Under the pieces are notes generated by a model. The model had not been told where the DNA came from. It searched no databases and worked only from the letters and a program-made list of their open reading frames with translations. Below, one piece after another: positions 24,185-32,067 of a stretch of 34,440 nt of DNA. The translations under genes and the position numbers were made by a program. The stretch's first letter is position 1. The number at the start of each line of letters is the position of its first letter. Source of the stretch: Deltaproteobacteria bacterium UBA5205 (GTDB lineage Bacteria > Desulfobacterota > Syntrophorhabdia > Syntrophorhabdales > Syntrophorhabdaceae); assembly GCA_002412715.1 (NCBI GenBank), contig DHVP01000011.1:1-34440 (forward strand). The letters run 5' to 3'.

Positions 24185-25404
24185 ATCATACCCCTGTAGA
24201 AAATGGCCACCGGCTCAGTCGTGTCCCTGAACCGGGCGAGTTCGTCGACCGCCCCGATAGCGAAGACGCTTTTGACTCCATAACTGCCGAGGATCCTTCT
24301 GATCTCTTCCTCCCGCTGGCTCACCATAATAAGGAGAGGACAGGAAGAGCCATTGTACAGGGTGTTCACGTAAGCAGGCATCCCTGAATGGAAGAAGTGG
24401 TCCTCGAAGGTGACGGCGAGGATGTTCTTTTCCGGGTGGAGTTTCTTGATGCCGTGGGCCATATTGATCGAAGATGCCGGCCCCAGTCGGTCCCTCACCA
24501 CGGTGAATCCCGCTATGACCTCATCATACTGAGGCCTGCCGCTGCCGGCCTCGACAAAACCGCTTTTCACCTTCGTCCTCTCGGGTATTTGCAGTTCTAT
24601 TGCCGGATAGGTCTCGACAACCAGGACCTCATCCATACCGTCGATAAAGCCCTGGACCAGTTTGTGGGGCAGAGGGAAAATGGTCGCCAGCTTGAGCACG
24701 CTGGCGTCCTCGTCGTAAAAGGCGAGACGGGAAAACCTGTCCGTAACGAGACCGGTTGAACCCCTCTTCACGACAATGTTATCCTCGTAAGTCTCGAAGG
24801 CCTCCGAGATCTTTTTTATCTTTTCATTCAGTTCGCCGTGAAGACTGAAGCGGAATTTGGGTGTTGCGGCCCACCTGCCCGGCTCCTTTATGAAAGAAGC
24901 GACCTTTGCCTGCGGTTTCGTGCCCTGACCGCCTCCAGCCTTCGCGCCTTCGTCATACCTGTCGGGGACGGACTGCACGACAATGGGGATCCTGTACTCT
25001 TCGGAGGCGTCGAACCCATACCGTACGGCCCTTGCCAGCTCGTCCCGGGTCTCTGTGACGATGAGGGGCAGTTTGGAGAAGAGGCCGAGCGGTGTCACTT
25101 CCTCGTCATTTTCCTGCACGGCAACAATCAGAAACGACCCGGCCACACCTGTATAGGCGGAGCTCATGACGGGATCCAGGGCCTCGTACAGACCTTCCGT
25201 GGAAAGGATGCAGGCGCATCTCTTGCCGGCGTAGGCCCCGGCCAGGGCAAGTTCGTAGGCAATCTTTTCGTTTGTCGAAACCTCGCAATGGAAGGAAGAC
25301 GAATTGCCCGACAGGCGGTGTGCAGCCGCCGCTGTCGCCCTGTTCGTTACGTAAAGGTGCTGCACGGCGTTTTCCATCAACAGCGTGATGATATTCTCAT
25401 GCAT
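24181..25404 (-). CDS. Degenerate IorA-like paralogue, probably non-catalytic
   Basis: A 407-residue relative of IorA. The pyrimidine domain is recognisable, with EVSTNEKIAYELALAGAYAG (residues 41-60) matching the STNE region of IorA and keeping the activating glutamate (Glu46). Domain II (DNIVVKRGSTGLVTD to DEVLVVETYPAIELQIPE) is also recognisable. The TPP-binding half is shrunken to about 100 residues: CPGCPHR, GDIGCYT and DNSTTAMTG are absent, and GDSTF of IorA aligns with EDHFF. The C-terminal iron-sulfur domain is missing. It therefore probably cannot bind TPP alone. It may be a structural or regulatory partner of IorAB, or may supply a pyrimidine site in a mixed complex; that is inference. 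The ATG is 12 bases from AAGGAG, which overlaps the aminotransferase stop codon. Confidence 0.8.
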   Translation of the reverse strand: MHENIITLLMENAVQHLYVTNRATAAAAHRLSGNSSSFHCEVSTNEKIAYELALAGAYAGKRCACILSTEGLYEALDPVMSSAYTGVAGSFLIVAVQENDEEVTPLGLFSKLPLIVTETRDELARAVRYGFDASEEYRIPIVVQSVPDRYDEGAKAGGGQGTKPQAKVASFIKEPGRWAATPKFRFSLHGELNEKIKKISEAFETYEDNIVVKRGSTGLVTDRFSRLAFYDEDASVLKLATIFPLPHKLVQGFIDGMDEVLVVETYPAIELQIPERTKVKSGFVEAGSGRPQYDEVIAGFTVVRDRLGPASSINMAHGIKKLHPEKNILAVTFEDHFFHSGMPAYVNTLYNGSSCPLLIMVSQREEEIRRILGSYGVKSVFAIGAVDELARFRDTTEPVAIFYRGMI

Positions 25405-25420
25405 CGTCGTAAGAACTCCT

Positions 25421-26521
25421 TTAGACCATTTTTCTCAGCACATCTATCCCCTTCAGGAGATTCTCTTCGGTTGCAGCGAAGGAGATGCGCACATGACTGT
25501 CCCGTGACGAAAAAATGCTGCCCGGGATAATGAAGAGGTTGTTTTCCAGGGCGCGCTCGACAAAAGCCATGCTGTCCCCGCCGGGCACCTCAGGAAAGAT
25601 AAAGAAAGCCCCTCTCGGTTTTACAACATTGTACTTGTCTTTGAGCCCGTTGTAAATAAGGTCCCGTTTTTTGCGGTACTGATCGATGGTCTCGTCCATA
25701 CTGTAATCGAGGGCGGTCAGGGCCGCCTTTTGCGCGAAGGAGGTGACACTGCTGAAGGCATATTGCTGCATGGTTATCATACACTGGATGATCTCGCGGG
25801 GTCCCGCCACATACCCGAGGCGCCAGCCGGTCATCCCCCATGTCTTGGAGAAGCCTCCGAAGGTTACCGTCTTGTCATATAACTGCCCCAGATAGGGCTT
25901 GTCGCCGGTCCCTTCGTCGTAAATGAAACGGTCGTAAATATCGTCGGAAAAGACGAGGAGGTCTTTTTCCCGGGCCACCCTCGCCACAATCTCCAGTTCC
26001 TGCCGGGAATTGACCATCCCCGTCGGATTGTTGGGGCTGTTGATGAGGATGATCCTGGTCCGGTCCGTTATTGCCCGGCGCAGTTCTTCCTCCCTCAGCG
26101 TAAAATCAGGGTACGTATCGAAAAAGACGGGCCTGCCGCCAAGGAAGAGCACCTGATATTCATAGAGGACAAAGTATGGATCGGGAATGACCACTTCTTC
26201 CCCGGGATTGAGCGTCGTCATGAGGGCAAGGAGGAACCCGCCCGTCACCCCTGCCGTAATGATGACGTCTTCGCAGATGATCCCCTTCTTCCTGAGGTGG
26301 GCGAGGACCTTTTCCCTCAGTTCGGGGATCCCTCCGGAGGGGGTATATTTATTGAAGCCCTTTTGTATCCACGCGATACCTTCATTCTTGATTGCATCGG
26401 GGATATCGAAATCGGGCTCTCCGATACTCAAATTGATGGGGTTTTTTACTTTTTGTGCCAGGTCGAAGATCTTTCGAACACCTGACGGCCGTACCTGCAT
26501 GACTCTATCGGAAAGCAGCAT
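25421..26521 (-). CDS. Class I/II PLP-dependent aminotransferase
   Basis: A 366-residue fold type I aminotransferase. The PLP lysine is Lys226 in FGGFSKTWGMTGWRLGY. NSPNNPTG (161-168), FSDDIYDRF and LSIGEPDFDIP near the N-terminus are all canonical for the aspartate/aromatic subgroup Igamma. In this operon it would convert aromatic amino acids to aryl pyruvates, the substrates of IOR, or run the other way to make amino acids. The specificity is inferred from context, and branched-chain or alanine use is possible. The ATG follows GGGAGGAA. It is the first gene of the unit and ends 16 bases before the IorA-like gene. An attenuator-like leader with Trp codons lies about 300 bp upstream on the same strand. 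Confidence 0.9.
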   Translation of the reverse strand: MLLSDRVMQVRPSGVRKIFDLAQKVKNPINLSIGEPDFDIPDAIKNEGIAWIQKGFNKYTPSGGIPELREKVLAHLRKKGIICEDVIITAGVTGGFLLALMTTLNPGEEVVIPDPYFVLYEYQVLFLGGRPVFFDTYPDFTLREEELRRAITDRTRIILINSPNNPTGMVNSRQELEIVARVAREKDLLVFSDDIYDRFIYDEGTGDKPYLGQLYDKTVTFGGFSKTWGMTGWRLGYVAGPREIIQCMITMQQYAFSSVTSFAQKAALTALDYSMDETIDQYRKKRDLIYNGLKDKYNVVKPRGAFFIFPEVPGGDSMAFVERALENNLFIIPGSIFSSRDSHVRISFAATEENLLKGIDVLRKMV

Positions 26522-26820
26522 CTATTCCTCCCTGCGAGCTGAACGAACCTAGCTCCATCTCTGGAGCCTCCATGTCGGGACTGTGTGGAACACCGGCCGT
26601 GATTTTGTCTGTAAACTTTGCCCTGAAAACGCCCGTCACGTCAACCCTTTCTTTCCACCCAGCGCCCGTTACTCCTCACGCTACACGCATTGCACCTTAG
26701 CTTATAGGTCCTATAGGTCTCACCATAAGTCCCATAGGACCTATAGGACCTATTTGACCTATTAACTAAATCCTTTCCACCTCAAAATAGTCCGTGGAAC
26801 CATTCCTCCTTTCAATAATC
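26522..26820 (-). other. Leader segment between the attenuator terminator and the aminotransferase gene
   Basis: About 300 bp without a supported gene. It holds the CCTATAGG repeat cluster (26701-26762). It also holds a 13-codon frame at 26762-26803 whose GGAGG sits only one base from its ATG, too close for normal initiation. I see no second promoter of near-consensus quality, but one cannot be excluded. Confidence 0.4.
26701..26762. repeat. CCTATAGG / AGGTCCTATAGG palindromic repeat cluster
   Basis: Six or so overlapping copies of the units 'cctatagg' and 'aggacctat' in both orientations (for example ctataggacctataggacct near 26735) occupy 60 bp. The arrangement is a simple palindromic microsatellite of the kind that expands in intergenic DNA. 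It separates the attenuator from the aminotransferase start. Confidence 0.7.
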
Positions 26821-26853
26821 AAAAAGGCCATGAGTTTCTTACCCATGGCCTTT
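26821..26853 (-). terminator. Rho-independent terminator ending the Trp-codon leader
   Basis: On the minus strand AAAGGCCATGGG (26853-26842) pairs with CTCATGGCCTTT (26834-26823) across a TAAGAAA loop, a 12-bp stem with one G-U pair. The stem runs into TTTTT. The upstream arm can alternatively pair with CGTGGCC at 26870-26864, as an attenuator requires. Confidence 0.85.
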
Positions 26854-26862
26854 CAAACAAGA

Positions 26863-26932
26863 CGGCCACGGACGGTGTGAAACCGTCCCTGGCCGGAAAT
26901 TACGGTCTCACACCTGAAGCTTCCGCCACCAG
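26863..26932 (-). promoter_or_regulatory. Mutually exclusive RNA stems of a candidate Trp attenuator
   Basis: Three competing pairings are visible in the minus-strand RNA. First, CTGG-tgg-CGGAA (26932-26921, containing Trp codons) pairs with TTCCG-g-CCAG (26898-26889). Second, GGTGTGAGACCGT (26914-26902, containing the leader stop codon) pairs with ACGGTTTCACACC (26886-26874) over 13 bp with one G-U. Third, CGGCCAGGGACGGT (26895-26882) pairs with ACCGTCCGTGGCCG (26876-26863), 13 of 14. The second and third exclude each other. A ribosome waiting at the Trp codons or at the stop codon would choose between them. Which state permits readthrough cannot be decided by eye. Confidence 0.7.
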
Positions 26933-26961
26933 CACCAGTTCCTGACCTTTCCGATCTCCAT
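26908..26961 (-). CDS. Trp-rich leader peptide (trpL-like)
   Basis: A 17-codon frame, MEIGKVRNWCWWRKLQV, with Trp at positions 9, 11 and 12 (TGG TGC TGG TGG). Trp is the rarest amino acid, and such clusters are the signature of trp leader peptides; the RNWxWW core resembles known 'NWWW' leaders. The ATG lies only nine bases past the -10 box, so the message would be leaderless or nearly so. That is reported for the trpL of rhizobia, so the lack of a Shine-Dalgarno does not exclude translation. The stop codon lies within the first arm of one alternative stem. Downstream on the same strand are the aminotransferase and indolepyruvate oxidoreductase genes, which handle the keto acid of tryptophan. 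Whether the peptide is made is inference. Confidence 0.7.
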   Translation of the reverse strand: MEIGKVRNWCWWRKLQV

Positions 26962-26969
26962 AATGGCTT

Positions 26970-26999
26970 GTTATATCACGGGAAAAATGGAGATGTCAA
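26970..26999 (-). promoter_or_regulatory. Near-consensus sigma-70 promoter of the Trp leader
   Basis: Minus strand TTGACA (26999-26994), 18-base spacer, TATAAC (26975-26970). With a normal start distance, transcription begins at about 26964-26961, that is at or just before the leader peptide ATG. Confidence 0.8.
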
Positions 27000-27098
27000 C
27001 AAACAAACCCTCCTTCACGCTTCTCTGGTCATTCCCTTCACAATCGTGTATACTTTTACAGTTTTTTAGTACATCGAAAAAAATTCGGAGGTCAGATA

Positions 27099-27743
27099 AT
27101 GAAATTTTTTATAGACACTGCCAACATTGACGAGATCAAGAAGGGCATGGAAATGGGACTTGTTGACGGTGTCACCACAAATCCGTCTTTGCTCGCAAAA
27201 GAGAAGAAAGATCCCGAGACGGTTCTCCAGGAAATCCTGCGGACGGTTCCCGGGCCCGTCAGTCTGGAAGTGATCGCGACCACGTCGGAGGGGATGTGCA
27301 AAGAGGCACGGAAACTCGCGGAACTGGGAGAGAACGCCGTAATTAAGATACCCATGACGGAGCAAGGCATAAAGGCCGTCAGGACCCTGACGGCTGAGGG
27401 CATCAAAACGAACGTCACACTTATCTTTCAGCCCGTCCAGGCGCTCATCGCAGCGAAGGCCGGTGCCGCGTATGTGAGCCCCTTCATCGGCAGGCTTGAT
27501 GATATTTCACAAAGGGGCATCGAGATCATCGACAGCATCTGCAAGATATTTTACAACTATGCATTCGAGACAGAGGTTATTGTCGCCAGCATCCGCAATC
27601 CCATGCACGTGCTGGATGCCGCCCTTATCGGGGCTGATATAGCAACCATACCCTTCAACGTGCTCAAACAGCTCATGAACCACCCCTTGACGGATATAGG
27701 TCTGCAAAAGTTCCTGAAGGATTGGGATGGTATAAAGAAGTAG
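27099..27743 (+). CDS. talC: Transaldolase / fructose-6-phosphate aldolase family protein
   Basis: A 214-residue small transaldolase (TalC/MipB subfamily), a TIM barrel that forms a Schiff base on Lys83 (VIKIPMT). The start MKFFIDTANIDEIKKGMEMGLVDGVTTNPSLLAKE and the NVTLIFQPVQALIAAKAGAAYVSPFIGRLDD block are diagnostic. It transfers dihydroxyacetone units between sugar phosphates in the non-oxidative pentose phosphate route; some relatives are instead F6P aldolases, and sequence alone does not separate them safely. The ATG follows CGGAGG. It is transcribed away from the Trp leader, so the 27000-27098 gap must hold its promoter (a TATACT at 27049-27054 is a possible -10). Confidence 0.94.
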   Translation: MKFFIDTANIDEIKKGMEMGLVDGVTTNPSLLAKEKKDPETVLQEILRTVPGPVSLEVIATTSEGMCKEARKLAELGENAVIKIPMTEQGIKAVRTLTAEGIKTNVTLIFQPVQALIAAKAGAAYVSPFIGRLDDISQRGIEIIDSICKIFYNYAFETEVIVASIRNPMHVLDAALIGADIATIPFNVLKQLMNHPLTDIGLQKFLKDWDGIKK

Positions 27744-27754
27744 GCCGGCGCTTC

Positions 27755-30700
27755 TCAGGCTGCGGAATCGAGGAGGTCCCTGACTTTTTTCAGGAGGTCC
27801 CTGGGCAGGATTGGCTTGGCGATGTATTCCAGCGACCGGTCGAGAATTCCCTTCTGGTGGATGATGTCATCGGTATAGCCGCTCATAAAAAGGACCCTGA
27901 TGCCGGGGTTCATTGTCTTCAGCCTGTCATAGGCCTCTTTGCCGTTCATCTTCGGCATTACAACGTCGAGTATTACGAGGTCCGCCTGGCAGCGCTTCTG
28001 CTGCTCGACGGCCTCGAGGCCGTCCACCGCCTCAAAAACCCTGTAACCCTGTTGCGTGAGAATGGTCCGCAGAAGGCTCCTGAGTTCTCCATTGTCTTCC
28101 GCGATGAGTATCTTTTCATCACCCCGGGGGTCATCCGCTATTGCCTCTTCTTTCTTCTCGGGCACTGCCTCGACGATGGGAAGCAGTATCTCGAAGCTTG
28201 TGCCCCGGCCCAGTTCGCTCGTCACGCGTATAGTTCCACTATGCTGCTGTATTATTCCGTAGACTATGGCAAGGCCGAGGCCCGTGCCCTTCCCCGACTC
28301 CTTGGTGGTAAAGAAGGGTTCGAAGACCTTCTGCTTCGTTCTCGAATCCATGCCGACGCCTGTGTCGGAAACGCTGATACAGGCTAAATGACCTGCCTTC
28401 GCCCCCCGGCTTCCCGTCTTCGTAGTCGGATCGGCGCCGATTCTTCTCGTACTGATCGTGAGCGTCCCTCCGATCGGCATGGCGTCCCGTGCGTTGGCCA
28501 CAAGGTTCATGAGAACCTGGTCCATCTGAACAAGGTCGGCCATCACCACGAGAGGTTCCTCGCACAGATCGGTCTTCAGAGTGATATCCTCGGTAATCAG
28601 TCGCGAGAGGAGCTTTTTCGTACCCGTGATCGCAATATTAATGTCCAAAGGCTTGGGGTTGATTATCTGCTTTCTGCTGAAGGCAAGAAGGCTCTGTGTC
28701 AGAATTGCCGCCTTCCCGGAGGAGGCCACGATCTGATCGACATATTTGCGGACGGGATCATCGGAGGGTATCTTCATCTGGACAAGATTGGAGTATCCCA
28801 TGATTGCGCTGAGAATGTTGTTGAAGTCGTGGGCGATCCCTCCGGCGAGCTGCCCCACCACTTCCATCTTCTGTGATTGATGCAGTTGAGATTCAAGCTG
28901 GACCTGCCTGGTGACGTCACGGTTGAGTGCAATATAACCGGTAATCGCACCCGACGAATCCACAAGGGGGCTGACGGTGGACTCTTCGTGGATGAATGTT
29001 CCGTCCTTCCTTCTGTTGACGATAGTACCGCTCCAGACCTTGCCTTCACCGATCGTCTGCCAGAGATTCCTGTAAAACTCGCGGTCGTGCAGCCCGCTTG
29101 TGAGGAACCGCGGCGTTTTGCCCAGGACTTCCTCGCGGGAGTATCCCGTAACGGATTCAAAGGCGGGGTTTACATATTCGATGGCACCCCCGGCATCGGT
29201 GATGATGATGTCTTCCGCTGCTTGTTCGATCGCCGTCACAAGGCGCCTGATTTGGGCTTCGGTTTTTTTTCGCTCGGTGATATCCCTCACGATCACGAGG
29301 AGATATACCTCGCCGTTCACGGCAAAACTGCTCAGGTTGACCTCTACGTCAAAGTCCGTTCCGTCCGACCTGATATTCCGCCATTCAAAACACTGGGGCT
29401 TACCGGACAGAGCAAGATCCACCTTTTCTTCGGCCCTGTCGATGGAAGAAGCGCCGTCAGGCTGATCGGGAGGCGAAAATTCAGAAGGTCGTTTCCCTAA
29501 AATGTAGCCCTTGGCACATCTCAGCAACTCCAGTGTCTTCGAATTGCAGTCGATATAGATGCCATCCTTGAGAACCAGAACGGCATCGGGTGAGAATTCG
29601 AAAAGGGCCCGGTAGCGTACCTCGCTTTCGCGCAGGGCCTCGGCCGCCGCCTTCCGTTCGCTGATGTCCCTGAGGATCCCCTCACGGCCCGCAATGTTTG
29701 CGGCGTCATCGTGGAAGAAATGGGTCGTGATGGACACATACAATGTCGAGCCGTCCTTGCGTTTCAGGAGGGCCTCGTAATCGTTGACACGGTCGCAGTC
29801 GTTCAGCTCGGCGATCATTTTTTCAAGATCCCGAGGGTCGTTCCAGAAGGCCTTCATCGGCAGGCCCAGCATTTCTTCGACGGAATCATAACGAAACATC
29901 CGTGCCCCGGCGGGATTGATCATGATCAGATAGCCGTTCCTATCGAACCGGTAAAACACATCCTGTATCTTCTCGATGATGCTGCGATAAAGCTTCTCGC
30001 TTTCGCGCAGGGCCCGGGCGGTCTCTATCCGTTCCGTGATGTCCGTTATGATCGCTATGTAGCTGTCGCTTCTCGTCTTTGCCACCTGAAAGAGCAATTC
30101 CCTCACGGTGCCGTCTTTCCGGACCCATCTCGATTCCTCCTGTCCTTTCTGGTAGATGTCACGCCCCACCCGTTCGTATTCTTCATCGTCGGGATAGAGG
30201 AACCGGGAATCGTGCCCCACAAGATCATTTTCATCATAGCCGGTAATCCTGCACATGGCATCGTTGACCCATTCAAAGACCCTGTCCTTTATCTTCACGA
30301 TACCGCTTGGCGAAGCTGACAGAATGCCCGATAGTGTCTCCTGTGATGCGAGAAGATCCATCTCCCGCGCCTGAAGCTGCAGAGAAGTGCGTTTCAGTCT
30401 TACCAGGCTTACTGCGAGAACGACGATGAAGGCAAGCAGGCCGAATGTCACGCCGGCCGTGGTCAGGATAACCAGCTTGTTAGTCTCGAAGAATGAACGC
30501 GGCTTGTTTATGACGATGCTTCCCGGAGGGAGCGACACCGACACTATCCCGTGCTCCTTGAGTTCCCGGTGATCGAAGAAGAATTGGTTGGGACTTTCAA
30601 GCACACGAGGCAACTCCGAAGCCGGCCTTCCTTCGAGGATGTGTCTCGCAAGACCGGCCGCCGCCTTCCCCTGGCTGAAACCGGTAACGCATTTGCCGCC

Positions 30701-31480
30701 TGCCAGACCCTTTCCGATAAGCCATCCCGAACGGCCGAAAACAGGAACAGAGGAGGCCGTAAGAACCCTGCCGGTCTCTTCCACGGAAATGGGCCTGCCC
30801 GCCGCATCTTGCCATAAGGAAATGAAAAGGACGACGCTGTCGGAGGGAAGCGAAAACATTGCCTGCCTGATCTCGGTGTATGTGAGGTGACCCATTGTTT
30901 TGAGGGCGGTACGGGGATAGCCGGTCTTCATGATACGGGACAGGCTTTCGATATGCTTGCGGCTTGCCTCGGTATTGTCGTTTATGACAAAGACAGTCCG
31001 CGTTCCCGGCCTGGCCCGAAAGGCAAACGCCAGGGTTTCCTCAAGATCATCCCTTTCCAGGACGCCGACAACATTCTCACGGCCCGCTGTCATGCCCTCT
31101 TCAAACCGGTTGACCCCGCAAAACACAACCGGGGTATTTTTGAAAAGGCCCCTCTGATGGCGAAGGGCAAAGTGAAAGGCGTTGTCATCGGATGCAAGGA
31201 TCACATCAAAGCGAATGCCCGCGAACTTCATTTCATAGATATCGCGAAGTTTGTTCAGATACTCGGCGGTCTCGATCTTTTTCGTGTCCATGTACTCAAC
31301 GTACGTGGCAAGGCCGGCAAGTCCCTGCAAACCGGCCCCATAGCCCTCCATTATGGTCTCTGTCCAGTCTGCCCTGTGGTAGGAATGAAGAAAAAGTACT
31401 GTCTTATGGGTCTGAACCGAAGCAGCCTCAAACGTCGGGACCACTATGAAGCATGCAAACAGGAGGAAGAGCAGGGTCAA
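27755..31480 (-). CDS. Hybrid sensor histidine kinase with periplasmic binding-protein-like domain and four PAS domains
   Basis: A 1241-residue membrane kinase. A signal sequence (LLFLLFACFIVVPTFEAA) leads into a periplasmic domain of about 300 residues that resembles ABC-type substrate-binding proteins (VLFLHSYHRADWTETIMEGY, VFCGVNRFEEGMTAGRENVVGV). A transmembrane helix follows around residues 337-362. Then come four PAS domains at about 385-490, 497-615, 622-735 and 745-865, and HisKA with the phospho-acceptor His in GGIAHDFNN. The ATPase domain has N box NLVANARDAM, DTGVGM and GKGTGLGL. The C-terminal receiver domain has its phospho-acceptor Asp in VILDVVMPKMNG and Lys in YIAKPI. It would sense a ligand outside and phosphorylate its own receiver; no response regulator is adjacent. 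The start is a TTG with no clear ribosome binding site, bounded by an upstream in-frame stop. Confidence 0.92.
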   Translation of the reverse strand: MTLLFLLFACFIVVPTFEAASVQTHKTVLFLHSYHRADWTETIMEGYGAGLQGLAGLATYVEYMDTKKIETAEYLNKLRDIYEMKFAGIRFDVILASDDNAFHFALRHQRGLFKNTPVVFCGVNRFEEGMTAGRENVVGVLERDDLEETLAFAFRARPGTRTVFVINDNTEASRKHIESLSRIMKTGYPRTALKTMGHLTYTEIRQAMFSLPSDSVVLFISLWQDAAGRPISVEETGRVLTASSVPVFGRSGWLIGKGLAGGKCVTGFSQGKAAAGLARHILEGRPASELPRVLESPNQFFFDHRELKEHGIVSVSLPPGSIVINKPRSFFETNKLVILTTAGVTFGLLAFIVVLAVSLVRLKRTSLQLQAREMDLLASQETLSGILSASPSGIVKIKDRVFEWVNDAMCRITGYDENDLVGHDSRFLYPDDEEYERVGRDIYQKGQEESRWVRKDGTVRELLFQVAKTRSDSYIAIITDITERIETARALRESEKLYRSIIEKIQDVFYRFDRNGYLIMINPAGARMFRYDSVEEMLGLPMKAFWNDPRDLEKMIAELNDCDRVNDYEALLKRKDGSTLYVSITTHFFHDDAANIAGREGILRDISERKAAAEALRESEVRYRALFEFSPDAVLVLKDGIYIDCNSKTLELLRCAKGYILGKRPSEFSPPDQPDGASSIDRAEEKVDLALSGKPQCFEWRNIRSDGTDFDVEVNLSSFAVNGEVYLLVIVRDITERKKTEAQIRRLVTAIEQAAEDIIITDAGGAIEYVNPAFESVTGYSREEVLGKTPRFLTSGLHDREFYRNLWQTIGEGKVWSGTIVNRRKDGTFIHEESTVSPLVDSSGAITGYIALNRDVTRQVQLESQLHQSQKMEVVGQLAGGIAHDFNNILSAIMGYSNLVQMKIPSDDPVRKYVDQIVASSGKAAILTQSLLAFSRKQIINPKPLDINIAITGTKKLLSRLITEDITLKTDLCEEPLVVMADLVQMDQVLMNLVANARDAMPIGGTLTISTRRIGADPTTKTGSRGAKAGHLACISVSDTGVGMDSRTKQKVFEPFFTTKESGKGTGLGLAIVYGIIQQHSGTIRVTSELGRGTSFEILLPIVEAVPEKKEEAIADDPRGDEKILIAEDNGELRSLLRTILTQQGYRVFEAVDGLEAVEQQKRCQADLVILDVVMPKMNGKEAYDRLKTMNPGIRVLFMSGYTDDIIHQKGILDRSLEYIAKPILPRDLLKKVRDLLDSAA

Positions 31481-32067
31481 AGCAGGTCTGATAACCCGCC
31501 CGTTACTGCCCGGAGAGTCTTCTTTTGCGCCTATTAAACTGCCCTTTAGTACAGATCTTCGCGTAATCTTGTTCTCCGATGAACAATAGATGATCGCGGC
31601 GCCACGGTCTTATGTGCAAGGTTACGTCTCACATAAACCTTATGATACTTATCGGCTGTTCCGCAACAGAAATTAACACGTTAACAGATTGGCAGAGCTT
31701 ACCTGAGAACGTAAGCAAGCTCACTGGCAGAAAAATGTTTTCCCCGGGCTATGGCGGTGCTCCGGGCAATTCAGCAATGGGAATGATCAGGCTTGCAATT
31801 TGCGGAGCGACAACGTACCATTATTTTATAAGCGGGGGTCACAATCGCGATAAGGGGCTTACAAGAGGCTGCCGGAGCACTGTCTTCCATCACCGACGAA
31901 CGCACTATCTTACAGAAAAACACCCCCTTGCAACAGTAAGCGGCGGCAATAACTGACAGGATCATCATGGGGCGAACCATCCTTACCGGTCTCGTCGGAT
32001 CCCCGTGGTAACGTCTGTTGTCGACAGACCGCTGAAAACAGTGAAAGTCTCAGATCGGAGGTGGATA
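31481..32067. promoter_or_regulatory. Divergent intergenic region between the hybrid kinase and the MFS gene
   Basis: About 590 bp. It contains the near-perfect palindrome ttaacacgttaa at about 31674-31685 and, next to the kinase start, a cgggcagtaacgggcgggtta direct/inverted motif. The frames at 31612-31956 (plus) and 31771-31980 (minus) overlap each other and lack ribosome binding sites, so I do not call genes. The promoters of both flanking genes should be here. Confidence 0.4.

Noticed and set aside
26762..26803. Thirteen-codon frame with GGAGG just upstream in the ior leader
   Set aside because: The GGAGG is one base from the ATG, too close, and the frame has only one Trp. It lies past the terminator and may be chance.
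26863..26961. The leader as a known metabolite riboswitch (TPP, SAM, cobalamin, fluoride and others)
   Set aside because: None of the conserved core sequences I know for these classes is present; the Trp-codon frame explains the structure better.
31612..31980. Two opposing frames in the kinase-MFS gap
   Set aside because: They overlap on opposite strands, lack ribosome binding sites and show no recognisable protein features.
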